A stretch of DNA of 64,000 nucleotides from Amycolatopsis sacchari. GTDB lineage: Bacteria; Actinomycetota; Actinomycetes; Mycobacteriales; Pseudonocardiaceae. The stretch covers positions 1-64,000 of the forward strand of contig NZ_FORP01000016.1 of NCBI RefSeq assembly GCF_900114035.1, given 5' to 3'. A model generated the notes under the pieces. It saw nothing but the letters and a program-made list of their open reading frames with translations. It did no database searches and had not been told where the DNA came from. The position numbers and the translations under genes are program-made. Shown in pieces: positions 8,783-16,047 of this stretch. The first letter of the stretch is position 1; every line of letters begins with the position of its first letter.

Positions 8783-9691
8783 TTAGCGGCGCGCCCAGTG
8801 TCGCCAGACCTGCCCTCGCCGCACTGTCGACCGCCGGGTGATCGCCCGGCGGTCGCGCAGGGCCGCGGGTACCCGGACGAGTACTTCGGTGAGCACCCGC
8901 ACACGGAGCGCGATGCGGAAGTTCGCCCCCTCGGGCACGTTGCGGCGCAGGGGAAGTAGTGCGGTGATCGCGGCGAACCGCGCCAGCTCGCGGAGGACGA
9001 CCCACGCGGGTGCACACCGTACAAGGGTGAGCAGGCGGTTGCGCTCGTTCCACAGGTGGAACTGCCGCGACCCGGGCCTCGTGCTCACGCCATGACGGTG
9101 GGTCACCCGCGCCTCCGGCACCGTCACGATGTCGTGCCCCGCCAGGCGCAGCCGCCACGCGGTGTCGGTGTCCTCGTAGTAGCAGAAGAAACCGGCGGGC
9201 ACGCCGCCGATCTCGCGCAGCACGTCCGCGCGCAGCAGGGCCGCACCGCCGCAGAACCCGAAGGCCGGCGTGTCGAGCGTGTCCGCGCCGTAGCCGTCCG
9301 CGGTCAGCCGGACCCCGACGCACTGGGGAGTGCCGTCGGGGCGGTTCAGCCGGGAGCTCGCGGCCGCCGCCGGGCCCAGCGCGTCCTCCAGCGCGCCCAG
9401 CCAGCCGGGCTCGGGCTCGGCGTCGTCGTTGAGCCAGGCCATCAACGGCGTGTCCACAAGGGACAGCGCGGCGGCCATCGCGCCCGCGTACCCGGCGTTG
9501 CGGGGCAGGCGCACGACCCGCGGCTGCGACGGGTGCCCGGCGAGCAGGCGGGCGGTGCCGTCGTCCGAGGCGTTGTCCACCACGAGCGTCCGATGTGGAC
9601 GATCCTGGGCGGCGAGCGCGTCCAGGCAGGCGGTGATCTGCCCGGCACCCCGCCACGTGACGACCACCACCGTGGAGCTGACCTCGGTCAC
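8783..9691 (-). CDS. GT2 family glycosyltransferase
   Basis: A 302-aa GT-A enzyme with STVVVVTWRGAGQ, VVDNASDDGTARLL, WLNDDAEPEPGW (metal/nucleotide-sugar site) and FFCYYEDTDTAWRLRLAGHD. It resembles rhamnosyltransferases of the WbbL/RfbF type. The GTG at 9691 is chosen because TATTGT lies exactly 7 nt upstream, the leaderless arrangement; no Shine-Dalgarno is present. The gene is divergent from the GT4 gene at 9711 with only 19 bp between start codons, and 31 nt separate its stop from the next gene of the operon. Confidence 0.85.
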   Translation of the reverse strand: MTEVSSTVVVVTWRGAGQITACLDALAAQDRPHRTLVVDNASDDGTARLLAGHPSQPRVVRLPRNAGYAGAMAAALSLVDTPLMAWLNDDAEPEPGWLGALEDALGPAAAASSRLNRPDGTPQCVGVRLTADGYGADTLDTPAFGFCGGAALLRADVLREIGGVPAGFFCYYEDTDTAWRLRLAGHDIVTVPEARVTHRHGVSTRPGSRQFHLWNERNRLLTLVRCAPAWVVLRELARFAAITALLPLRRNVPEGANFRIALRVRVLTEVLVRVPAALRDRRAITRRSTVRRGQVWRHWARR

Positions 9692-9710
9692 GGCGAGCAC
9701 AATACGGCTC
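9692..9710. promoter_or_regulatory. 19-bp bidirectional leaderless promoter
   Basis: The whole gap between two divergent GTG starts is 19 bp. On the minus strand TATTGT (9699-9704) lies 7 nt before the GTG at 9691. On the plus strand CACAAT (9698-9703) lies 7 nt before the GTG at 9711. The two -10 elements therefore share nearly the same bases, and each -35 would fall inside the other gene. Confidence 0.5.
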
Positions 9711-10748
9711 GTGTCGGAACTCGTGGTCATCGCCGAGCAGCTGCTGGCGCCCGTGCCGGGCGGCACCGGCCGCTACACCGCCGAGCTGCTGCGTGCGCTG
9801 GGCGAGACGGCGCCGCCGGGCTGGGAGGTGACCGGTGTCGTGGCCCGGCGCCCGAAAGAGCAGGTGACGGGCCTGCGGATGCTGCCGCTGCCGCCGCGGG
9901 CGCTGGTCGCCGCGTGGCAGCTGGGGGTGCCGTACTGGCCGGGCGGGGACGCCGTCCACGCACCGACCCCGCTCGCGCCGCCACGCGGGCCGGTGTCGGT
10001 GACGGTGCACGACACGGTGCCGTGGACGCATCCCGAGACGCTCACCCCGCGCGGGGTGTCGTGGCACCGGCGGATGATCGGTAGGGCGGCCCGCCGTGCC
10101 CGCGGACTCGTCGTGCCGACGCGCGCGGTGGCCGACGACCTGTGGCGGTGGGTGCCGGTTTCGGTGCCCGTGCACGTCGCCGGGCACGGGGTGGCGGCGG
10201 CGTTGTCGGCCCCCGAGGATGTCCCTGACCTGCCGGAACGTTTCGTACTGGCGGTCGGCACGCTCGAACCCCGCAAGGGCATCGACGTGCTGCTCGACGC
10301 GATGGCGGAGCTGGACGTGCCGCTCGTGCTGGTCGGCCAGCCCGGCTGGGGCGGCGTCGAGGCGCGGCGGGACGGCGTGGACGTGCGGGTGCTGGGGCGG
10401 CTGCCGGACGCGCGGCTCGCGGGTGTGTTGCGGCGGGCGGCGGTGCTGGCGGTGCCGAGCCGGGCCGAGGGGTTCGGGTTGCCGCTGCTCGAAGCGATGG
10501 CGGCCGGGGTGCCGGTGGTGCATTCGGACGCCCCGGCGCTGGTGGAGGTGGCCGGAGGGGCCGGGTTGTGCGTGCCGAGGGGCGACGCGCGGGCGCTCGC
10601 CGCGGGGCTGCGGGAGGTGCTGGGGTCGCCGTCGCGGGCATCCGCGCTGGTCGAAGCGGGCCGGGCGCGGGCGGCGGAGTTCTCGTGGCGGCGGTCGGCG
10701 GAAGCCGTGTGGCGGATCCACACCGGGAGCGAAGTTGTGAGTTCCTGA
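9711..10748 (+). CDS. GT4-type glycosyltransferase
   Basis: A 345-aa GT-B enzyme. PVPGGTGRYTAELLRALGE marks the N-terminal acceptor domain. VGTLEPRKGIDVLLDAM and PSRAEGFGLPLLEAMAAG (E-x7-E) mark the donor domain. The GTG at 9711 is predicted to be leaderless. It begins a rightward pair of glycosyltransferases, followed 34 nt later by a close relative. Specificity unknown. Confidence 0.87.
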   Translation: MSELVVIAEQLLAPVPGGTGRYTAELLRALGETAPPGWEVTGVVARRPKEQVTGLRMLPLPPRALVAAWQLGVPYWPGGDAVHAPTPLAPPRGPVSVTVHDTVPWTHPETLTPRGVSWHRRMIGRAARRARGLVVPTRAVADDLWRWVPVSVPVHVAGHGVAAALSAPEDVPDLPERFVLAVGTLEPRKGIDVLLDAMAELDVPLVLVGQPGWGGVEARRDGVDVRVLGRLPDARLAGVLRRAAVLAVPSRAEGFGLPLLEAMAAGVPVVHSDAPALVEVAGGAGLCVPRGDARALAAGLREVLGSPSRASALVEAGRARAAEFSWRRSAEAVWRIHTGSEVVSS

Positions 10749-10782
10749 CCAAACGGACTTTGATCGGTCGTACTCTGCACTG

Positions 10783-11931
10783 GTGGGACGGAGCGAACCG
10801 AGTGTGCTGATCGACGCGACGGCCGTGCCCGCGGACCGCGGCGGCGTCGGCCGCTACGTCGACTCGCTCGTCCAGGCGCTCGACGAGGGCGGTGCGCCGG
10901 TCAGCGTGGTGTGCCAGCCGCGGGACGTCCGGTTGTTCGCGCGGCTCGCGCCGCGGTCGCGGATCGTGCCTGCCGGGCCGTCGACGGTGACCAGGACGGC
11001 GCGGCTCGCGTGGGAGCAGACGACGCTGCCGATGCTCGCGCGGCGGCTGAACGTGCAGGTCGTGCACTCGCCGCACTACACGATGCCGCTGGCGAGCCCG
11101 GCCGCGTCGGTGGTGACCCTGCACGACGCGACGTTCTTCACCGACGCGGTGCTGCACTCGTCGGTCAAGGCGCGGTTCTTCCGCGGCTGGACGGTGACGG
11201 CGCTGCGCCGCGCGACGATGTGCGTCGTGCCGAGCCACGCGACGGCGAACGAGCTGGCGCGGGTGACGCGGGCGAGGCCGAGGGCGCTGGAGATCATCGA
11301 GCACGGGGTGGACGTGGAGCGGTTCCACCCGCCGTCGCCGGAGGAGGTCAGGGCCGCGCGGGCGGCGATCGGGCTGGAGACCCAGCCGTACGTGGCCTTC
11401 CTGGGGGCGCTGGAGCCGCGGAAGAACGTGCCGGCGTTGATCCGGGGCTTCGCGAAGGCGGTCGAACACCGCGCTTCGCCGCCCGCTTTGGTGCTCGCGG
11501 GGCAGCCGGGGTGGGACACGCAGGTGGAGAAGGCGCTGGACGCCGCGCCGTTGCGGCTGCGGGTGATCCGGGCGGGGTACCTGCCGTTCGGGACGCTGGC
11601 CGGGTTCCTCGGCGGGGCGGAGCTCGTGGCGTATCCCAGCCTCGGGGAGGGTTTCGGACTGCCCGTGCTGGAGGCGATGGCGTGCGGGGCGTGCGTGCTG
11701 ACCACCCGGCGCCTCTCGCTGCCCGAGGTAGGCGGGGATGCGGTGGCGTACTGCGGCGTCGGCGCGGGCGACGTGGCAGTGGCGCTGTCGGAGCTGCTGG
11801 ACGACCCGGGTCGCCGTGCGCAGCTCGCCCAAGCGGCACAGCGGCGGGCGAAGGACTTCTCGTGGACCACCAGCGCGGAGCGGCACCGCGAGGCGTACGG
11901 AAAGGCGTGGCTGGCCCACCGGCGGGGCTGA
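10783..11931 (+). CDS. GT4-type glycosyltransferase
   Basis: A 382-aa GT-B enzyme with LIDATAVPADRGGVGRYVD at the N-terminus, FLGALEPRKNVPALIRGF and PSLGEGFGLPVLEAMACG in the donor half. The GTG at 10783 has TACTCT (10771-10776) 6 nt before it, so it probably has its own leaderless transcript despite the short gap from the preceding gene. The stop at 11931 lies 5 nt before the -10 box of the first RNA repeat unit. Confidence 0.87.
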   Translation: MGRSEPSVLIDATAVPADRGGVGRYVDSLVQALDEGGAPVSVVCQPRDVRLFARLAPRSRIVPAGPSTVTRTARLAWEQTTLPMLARRLNVQVVHSPHYTMPLASPAASVVTLHDATFFTDAVLHSSVKARFFRGWTVTALRRATMCVVPSHATANELARVTRARPRALEIIEHGVDVERFHPPSPEEVRAARAAIGLETQPYVAFLGALEPRKNVPALIRGFAKAVEHRASPPALVLAGQPGWDTQVEKALDAAPLRLRVIRAGYLPFGTLAGFLGGAELVAYPSLGEGFGLPVLEAMACGACVLTTRRLSLPEVGGDAVAYCGVGAGDVAVALSELLDDPGRRAQLAQAAQRRAKDFSWTTSAERHREAYGKAWLAHRRG

Positions 11932-11948
11932 CTGGTAGCGTTGGGGGT

Positions 11949-12019
11949 GCGAGGCCCCCGTAGGGCCGAGAAGTGAGCCCGTGGTGCGTCCGGACGGTCG
12001 TGTCGCGGGCTTTGCGCTG
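11949..12019 (+). ncRNA. structured RNA repeat unit 1 (DUF3800-associated)
   Basis: First of four 71-nt units. Hairpin 1 is GGCCC-CCGTA-GGGCC. After a GAGAAGTG linker comes hairpin 2, a long stem beginning AGCCCGTGGTGCG and closing with CGCGGGCT, followed by TTTGCGCTG. The -10 candidate TAGCGT (11936-11941) lies 7 nt upstream of the first conserved base. In this copy the second stem has 13 consecutive pairs including four G-U wobbles that would be A-C mismatches on the other strand, which assigns the RNA to the plus strand. It ends 1 nt before the stop codon of the convergent DUF3800-like gene. Confidence 0.6.
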
Positions 12020-12020
12020 T

Positions 12021-12563
12021 CTAGAGCTGGGTGATCCGCCCGATGCCGGCCGAGACGCGCCGCCGCCAGTCGCCACCCGCGCCGTAACACCAGGCCACGG
12101 CGTCGGGGATCCACAAGAGCGGGGTGGCAGTGGATTCGTGGTGTTGATGCACCACCGGAGGGGACGTCTCGTAGGTACCCAGCACCCGGTAGATCGTTGC
12201 CTGATCATGCCGGTCCTGCTCCTGCCGACTGTCGATCACCACGCGGTGCGCGCCCGCCGCGACGAGATCGCGCACCGCTTCCGCGAGGCACCGCTGCCGG
12301 TCCTGTTCCTCGGTCTTCGGGGTGCACGAGGTCGTGTAGATCCACGAGATCGCCGGAAGCGCCGCGATCCGGTCGGCGAGTAGCCGGCGCCTGCGCGGCT
12401 TCTCCTTTTTGAAGTGCAGCTCACGTTGTCCCGGGAGGAGCAACGCGGCGAGCTGCTTCCGGGTGGGGACGAGCTGAGCGGGGTCGACAACGCTCACGCA
12501 GACGATGTAGGCACCGTCCCGCCCGGACTCGTCGATGAAGGCATGCACTGGCACCTCGAACAT
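12021..12563 (-). CDS. DUF3800-like protein, copy A
   Basis: A 180-aa protein starting MFEVPVHAFIDESGRD. The near-N-terminal IDESG, the REL-H-K segment around residue 48, VVIDSR and the late PDAVAW fit the DUF3800 family, which has a predicted RNase H-like fold with these acidic residues as the candidate metal site. No characterized function is known to me. The start at 12563 is placed by alignment with paralog B; a longer reading from 12614 lacks support. The gene is convergent with RNA unit 1. About two thirds of residues match copy B by eye, so the pair arose by tandem duplication. Confidence 0.75.
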   Translation of the reverse strand: MFEVPVHAFIDESGRDGAYIVCVSVVDPAQLVPTRKQLAALLLPGQRELHFKKEKPRRRRLLADRIAALPAISWIYTTSCTPKTEEQDRQRCLAEAVRDLVAAGAHRVVIDSRQEQDRHDQATIYRVLGTYETSPPVVHQHHESTATPLLWIPDAVAWCYGAGGDWRRRVSAGIGRITQL

Positions 12564-12656
12564 CCTGCTCGGAGGGGGCGACAGTTTTGCGCGGGAACGC
12601 GGAGCGCCGCGCAATGCAGTGGCGCTCCGGAGCAGCTCCCTGCTACCGTCGTTGGT

Positions 12657-12727
12657 GCGAGGCCCCCTTAGGGCCGAGAAGTGAGCCCGTGGTGCGTCCG
12701 GACGGTCGTGTCGCGGGCTTTGCGCTG
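12657..12727 (+). ncRNA. structured RNA repeat unit 2 (DUF3800-associated)
   Basis: Same 71-nt design as unit 1: hairpin GGCCC-CCTTA-GGGCC, GAGAAGTG linker, long second stem, TTTGCGCTG. TACCGT at 12644-12649 lies 7 nt upstream, and GCAGTGGCG lies 19 nt before that, as in units 3 and 4. It ends 1 nt before the stop codon of DUF3800-like copy B, repeating the geometry of unit 1. Its promoter diverges from the 5' end of copy A. Confidence 0.6.
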
Positions 12728-12728
12728 T

Positions 12729-13268
12729 CTAGACCACGATGACCTTCGAAACGACCGGCATGACCCGGCGGCGCCAGTCGCCGCCGGCGCCGTAGCACCA
12801 CGCGACGGCGTCGGGCACCCACAGCAGGGGTGCGGATGCCGAGTTGAGGTGGTGGTGGGCCAGCTCGGTCTTCGGGTGTTGCCCCAGCGTGCGGTAGATC
12901 GTCGTCCGGTCGTGGATGTCGCGGTGGTCGCGGCTGTCGAGGACGACTCTGTGCGCGCCTAGCTCGACGAGGTGGTGGAACGCCTGCTCCAGGCACCGCT
13001 GCCGGTCACGTTCCTCGGTCTTCGGGGTGCACGCGGTCTCGTAGATGTGCGTGACGAGCGGCAGCCCGGCGATCCGATCGGCGAGCAGCCGCCTCCGCGG
13101 TGGTTTCTCTGCCTTGAAGTGCAACTCCCGTTGCCCGGGGAGGAGCAGCGCCGACAACTGCTTCCGCGCGGGCGCAAGACAACCGGGGTCGACGACCGCG
13201 ACGCAGATGAAGTAGCGGCGGTCCCGACCGGACTCGTCGATGAAGGCATGCACCGGCACCCGGAACAT
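12729..13268 (-). CDS. DUF3800-like protein, copy B
   Basis: A 179-aa paralog of the protein at 12021-12563, starting MFRVPVHAFIDESGRD and sharing LLLPGQRELHFK, TPKTEERDRQRC, VVLDSR and PDAVAWCYGAGGDWRRRV. The putative catalytic residues are all kept, so the gene looks intact. It is convergent with RNA unit 2, and RNA units 3 and 4 lie upstream of its 5' end. The 60 bp upstream of both DUF genes are similar (GCGACAGTTTTGCGCGGG), suggesting shared regulation. Function not known. Confidence 0.75.
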   Translation of the reverse strand: MFRVPVHAFIDESGRDRRYFICVAVVDPGCLAPARKQLSALLLPGQRELHFKAEKPPRRRLLADRIAGLPLVTHIYETACTPKTEERDRQRCLEQAFHHLVELGAHRVVLDSRDHRDIHDRTTIYRTLGQHPKTELAHHHLNSASAPLLWVPDAVAWCYGAGGDWRRRVMPVVSKVIVV

Positions 13269-13351
13269 CCTGCTTGGAGGGTGCGACAGTTTTGCGCGGG
13301 GACGCGGGATGCAGTGGCGAGAGCGCGAAGCTTCCCGCTACCGTCACTGGT

Positions 13352-13422
13352 GCGAAGCCCCCGTAGGGCGGAGAAGTGAGCCCGTGACGCGTCCGGACGG
13401 TCGTCTCACGGGCTTTGCGCTG
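13352..13422 (+). ncRNA. structured RNA repeat unit 3
   Basis: A 71-nt unit with TACCGT (13339-13344) 7 nt upstream. Hairpin 1 is slightly weakened (GCCC-CCGTA-GGGC, outer pair lost). In hairpin 2 the pair that is U-G in units 1 and 2 is U-A here, and a G-U becomes A-U, keeping the helix; one pair turns into a C-C mismatch. No DUF3800 gene follows. Instead the sequence jumps to the GCGCGGGGACGCG block that elsewhere lies upstream of a DUF3800 start. Confidence 0.58.
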
Positions 13423-13482
13423 CCGCGCGGGGACGCGCAATGCAGTGGCGCGCGAGCCGAGCTCCCTGCTACCGTCGACAGC

Positions 13483-13553
13483 GCGAGGCCCCCTTAGGGC
13501 CGAGAAGTGAGCCCGTGACGCGTCCGGACGGTCGTCTCACGGGCTTTGCGCTG
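13483..13553 (+). ncRNA. structured RNA repeat unit 4
   Basis: Last 71-nt unit, 60 nt after unit 3, with TACCGT at 13470-13475 exactly 7 nt upstream. Hairpin 1 is GGCCC-CCTTA-GGGCC. Hairpin 2 is identical to that of unit 3, with the loop region CGTCCGGACGG common to all copies. It ends 60 nt before wbbL. The U-tract is only three residues, so termination may be weak and could read into wbbL. Confidence 0.58.
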
Positions 13554-13613
13554 TTCGGGGGGCCGATGCGGCCCTGCGGGTCACCGTCGTGGGGGAAGCG
13601 GCACAATGGCCCG

Positions 13614-14477
13614 GTGACCGAGCCGACACGTTATGGCGACGGCCTCGCCGTGGTCGTGGTGACCTACTTCCCCGGGGACGACCTCGCCCGTTTCCTCGAC
13701 ACGCTCGAGAAAGCCACCACCCGCGACGTGCGCGTGGTGCTCGCGGACAACAGCGTCGAACCCGTCGAAACCCTCGATCGCGCCGCCGAGCGGGAGAACG
13801 TGCGGGTGCTGCGCATCGGCGAGAACCTCGGCTACGGGGGCGGCGCCAACCGCGGCGTGGCCGAACTCGACGACAGCTACGGCTGGGTCGTGGTCGCCAA
13901 CTCCGACCTCGAGTGGGAGCCCGGCTCACTCGATGTGCTCCTCGAAGCCGCGCAACGCTGGCCGCGCGGGGGCGCTTTCGGGCCCCTCATCCGCGAACCC
14001 GACGGCGCCGTCTACCCCTCGGCCCGCCTGCTGCCCTCCTTCGGCCGCGGCATCGGGCACGCCGTGTTCGGCAAGATCTGGCCCGCCAACCCGTGGACCC
14101 GCGCCTACCGGCAGGAACGCGCCCCCGAGGAACGCACCGCGGGCTGGCTCTCCGGTTCCTGCCAGCTGTTCCGCCGCGAGGCCTTCGACTCCGTCGACGG
14201 CTTCGACTCGCGCTACTTCATGTACTTCGAGGACGTCGACCTCGGCGACCGGCTCGGCCGCGCCGGCTGGCAGAACGTGTACGTCCCCTCCGCCTCGGTG
14301 ACCCACATCGGCGGCAAGGCGACCTCCCGCGCACCGAAGAAGATGCTGGCCGCGCACCACCAGAGCGCCTACCGCTACCTCGCCGACCGCCACCGCGGCC
14401 CGGCCTGGCGCCCCGTGCTGGCCGCGGTCAAGCTCGGGCTCGCCGTGCGGCTCAAGATCGAGACGCGCGGCCGCTGA
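13614..14477 (+). CDS. wbbL: decaprenyl-PP-GlcNAc L-rhamnosyltransferase
   Basis: A 287-aa GT2 enzyme closely matching mycobacterial WbbL as I recall it: VVVTYFPGDDLARFLDTL, GENLGYGGGANRG, GPLIREPDGAVYPSAR, NPWTRAYRQE, GWLSGSCQLFRREAF and YFMYFEDVDLGDRLGRAGW. It adds L-rhamnose from dTDP-rhamnose to decaprenyl-PP-GlcNAc, building the linker between peptidoglycan and arabinogalactan. GTG at 13614 has CACAAT 6 nt upstream and no Shine-Dalgarno, so it is probably leaderless. It lies near manB, as in mycobacteria; rmlD is displaced 8 kb away by the glycosyltransferase genes. Confidence 0.92.
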   Translation: MTEPTRYGDGLAVVVVTYFPGDDLARFLDTLEKATTRDVRVVLADNSVEPVETLDRAAERENVRVLRIGENLGYGGGANRGVAELDDSYGWVVVANSDLEWEPGSLDVLLEAAQRWPRGGAFGPLIREPDGAVYPSARLLPSFGRGIGHAVFGKIWPANPWTRAYRQERAPEERTAGWLSGSCQLFRREAFDSVDGFDSRYFMYFEDVDLGDRLGRAGWQNVYVPSASVTHIGGKATSRAPKKMLAAHHQSAYRYLADRHRGPAWRPVLAAVKLGLAVRLKIETRGR

Positions 14478-14478
14478 A

Positions 14479-14826
14479 TCAGAAGCCTTCGAGACGGCGG
14501 GACAGATCGGAGCGGCCGGTGGTCTGCGTGGTGGTGGGGATGAGGCCCCCGACCTCCTCCTCGCGGGAGTCCGGGCGCACCGGCGTCATGCCGACCCGGG
14601 TGTCCGGCTTCTCGAGGCTGCCCTGCACCGAGTCGATCACCGACGAGGGCACCACGGCCGTCGTGTCCGGGTCCTCGCCGTGGTCGATCCTGTCGATCGC
14701 CGAACGCGGGATCTGCTGGGTGTTCGCCGCGTCCATCGGCGACGTCGCGTCGTCGGGCGTGACCACGAAGGCGCCGCGTGCCCGCGCCCGGGCCAGCAAC
14801 GCGTCCGCACGCTCGCGGGGGTCCAT
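14479..14826 (-). CDS. conserved actinobacterial protein of unknown function
   Basis: A 115-aa hydrophilic protein with a basic N-terminal helix (MDPRERADALLARARARGAF) and a low-complexity, Thr/Pro/Ser-rich remainder; no recognised domain and no membrane segment. ATG at 14826 has GGAGG 8 nt upstream, and a TACCCT -10 candidate lies near 14890. It is convergent with wbbL (1 nt between stops) and divergent from manB. Codon use is like its neighbours, which supports a real gene, but I do not recognise its role. Confidence 0.6.
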   Translation of the reverse strand: MDPRERADALLARARARGAFVVTPDDATSPMDAANTQQIPRSAIDRIDHGEDPDTTAVVPSSVIDSVQGSLEKPDTRVGMTPVRPDSREEEVGGLIPTTTQTTGRSDLSRRLEGF

Positions 14827-14967
14827 CCGCTCGGCCTCCCGACTCGACCTGAGGCCCTCTCCGACCGGGGCCGCCCCTGTGCTGTCTAGGGTAGGCCCTC
14901 CGGGGCGTCGCCGTCAGCAAAATGCGCGGCCTGTCGCCCGGCGGCTGCTCGATCACGGGAGGAAGTT

Positions 14968-16047
14968 GTGACGCCGACGGAGAATGTCGACGCCGTGGTG
15001 CTGGTGGGCGGCAAGGGCACGCGGCTGAGGCCGCTGACCCTGTCCGCGCCCAAGCCGATGCTGCCCACCGCCGGGGTGCCGTTCCTCAGCCACCTGCTGT
15101 CACGGATCCGCGCGGCCGGCATCCAGCACGTCGTGCTGGGCACGTCGTACCGCGCCGAGGTCTTCGAGGACTACTTCGGCGACGGCTCGTCCCTCGGCCT
15201 CGACCTGGAGTACGTGGTGGAGGAGGAGCCGCTCGACACGGGCGGCGCGATCCGCAACGTGTACGACAAGTTGCGGGCCGACCACGCTGTGATCTTCAAC
15301 GGCGACATCCTCTCGGGTGCCGACCTGCACGCCCTCGTGCAGGCGCACCTCGACGCCTCGGCCGACGTGACGCTGCACCTGCAGCGCGTCGACGACCCGA
15401 GCCGCTTCGGTTCGGTGCCCACCGACGCCGACGGCCGCGTCACGGCGTTCCTGGAGAAGACGCCCAACCCGCCGACCGACCAGATCAACGCCGGCTGCTA
15501 CGTGTTCCGCCGCTCGGTGGTCGAGTCCATTCCCGCCGGTCGCCGCGTGTCCGTCGAGCGTGAGACGTTCCCCGGGCTGCTGGCCGACGGGGCACACGTG
15601 CACGGGTTCGTCGACGCGTCGTACTGGCTGGACGTCGGCACCCCGGAGGCCTTCGTGCGCGGCTCGGCGGACCTGGTGCGCGGGCTCGCGCCGACGTCGG
15701 CCCTGCCCGGTCCCACCGGGGAGTCGCTGGCGCTCGACGGGGCGACGGTCGCGTCCGGCGCGGAGGTGCTCGGCGGGTCCACCGTCGGCGCCGGTGCGCA
15801 GGTCGCGGCGGGGGCGCGCGTGACCGGTTCGGTGCTGTTCGACGGGGTCGCCGTCGCGGAGGACGCCGTGGTGGAGGACTCCGTGCTCGGCGCGGGTGCC
15901 CGGGTGGGCAAGGGTGCGGTGCTGCGCGGGGTCGTGCTCGGCGACGGGGCGGTCGTCGGAGCGGGCTGCGAACTGCTGCACGGCGCCAGGGTGTGGCCGG
16001 AGATGGTGCTGGCCGACGGTTCGATCCGCTTCTCCAGCGACTGCTAG
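14968..16047 (+). CDS. manB: mannose-1-phosphate guanylyltransferase
   Basis: A 359-aa nucleotidyltransferase: VLVGGKGTRLRPLTLSAPKPMLP (pyrophosphorylase signature with catalytic Arg and Lys) in an N-terminal Rossmann-like domain, FNGDILSGADL (metal-binding Asp), and from about residue 250 a left-handed beta-helix of hexapeptide repeats (GATVASGAEVLGGSTVGAG). Its place next to wbbL matches Rv3264c (ManB/ManC type), which supplies GDP-mannose for phosphatidylinositol mannosides and glycans. A rhamnose-type nucleotidyltransferase cannot be fully excluded. GTG start with GGAGG 5 nt upstream. Confidence 0.88.
   Translation: MTPTENVDAVVLVGGKGTRLRPLTLSAPKPMLPTAGVPFLSHLLSRIRAAGIQHVVLGTSYRAEVFEDYFGDGSSLGLDLEYVVEEEPLDTGGAIRNVYDKLRADHAVIFNGDILSGADLHALVQAHLDASADVTLHLQRVDDPSRFGSVPTDADGRVTAFLEKTPNPPTDQINAGCYVFRRSVVESIPAGRRVSVERETFPGLLADGAHVHGFVDASYWLDVGTPEAFVRGSADLVRGLAPTSALPGPTGESLALDGATVASGAEVLGGSTVGAGAQVAAGARVTGSVLFDGVAVAEDAVVEDSVLGAGARVGKGAVLRGVVLGDGAVVGAGCELLHGARVWPEMVLADGSIRFSSDC

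Noticed and set aside
11949-13553. the four RNA units as copies of the actinobacterial 6C RNA
   Set aside because: 6C RNAs have two hairpins each with six or more C in the loop. Here only the first loop region has a C-run, the second hairpin is long with a CCGGAC apex, and the DUF3800 linkage points elsewhere.
11949-13553. the repeats as simple Rho-independent terminators
   Set aside because: All four have a -10 box at a fixed 7 nt and two separately conserved hairpins plus a conserved linker; two copies follow no gene on their own strand closely enough to need a terminator.
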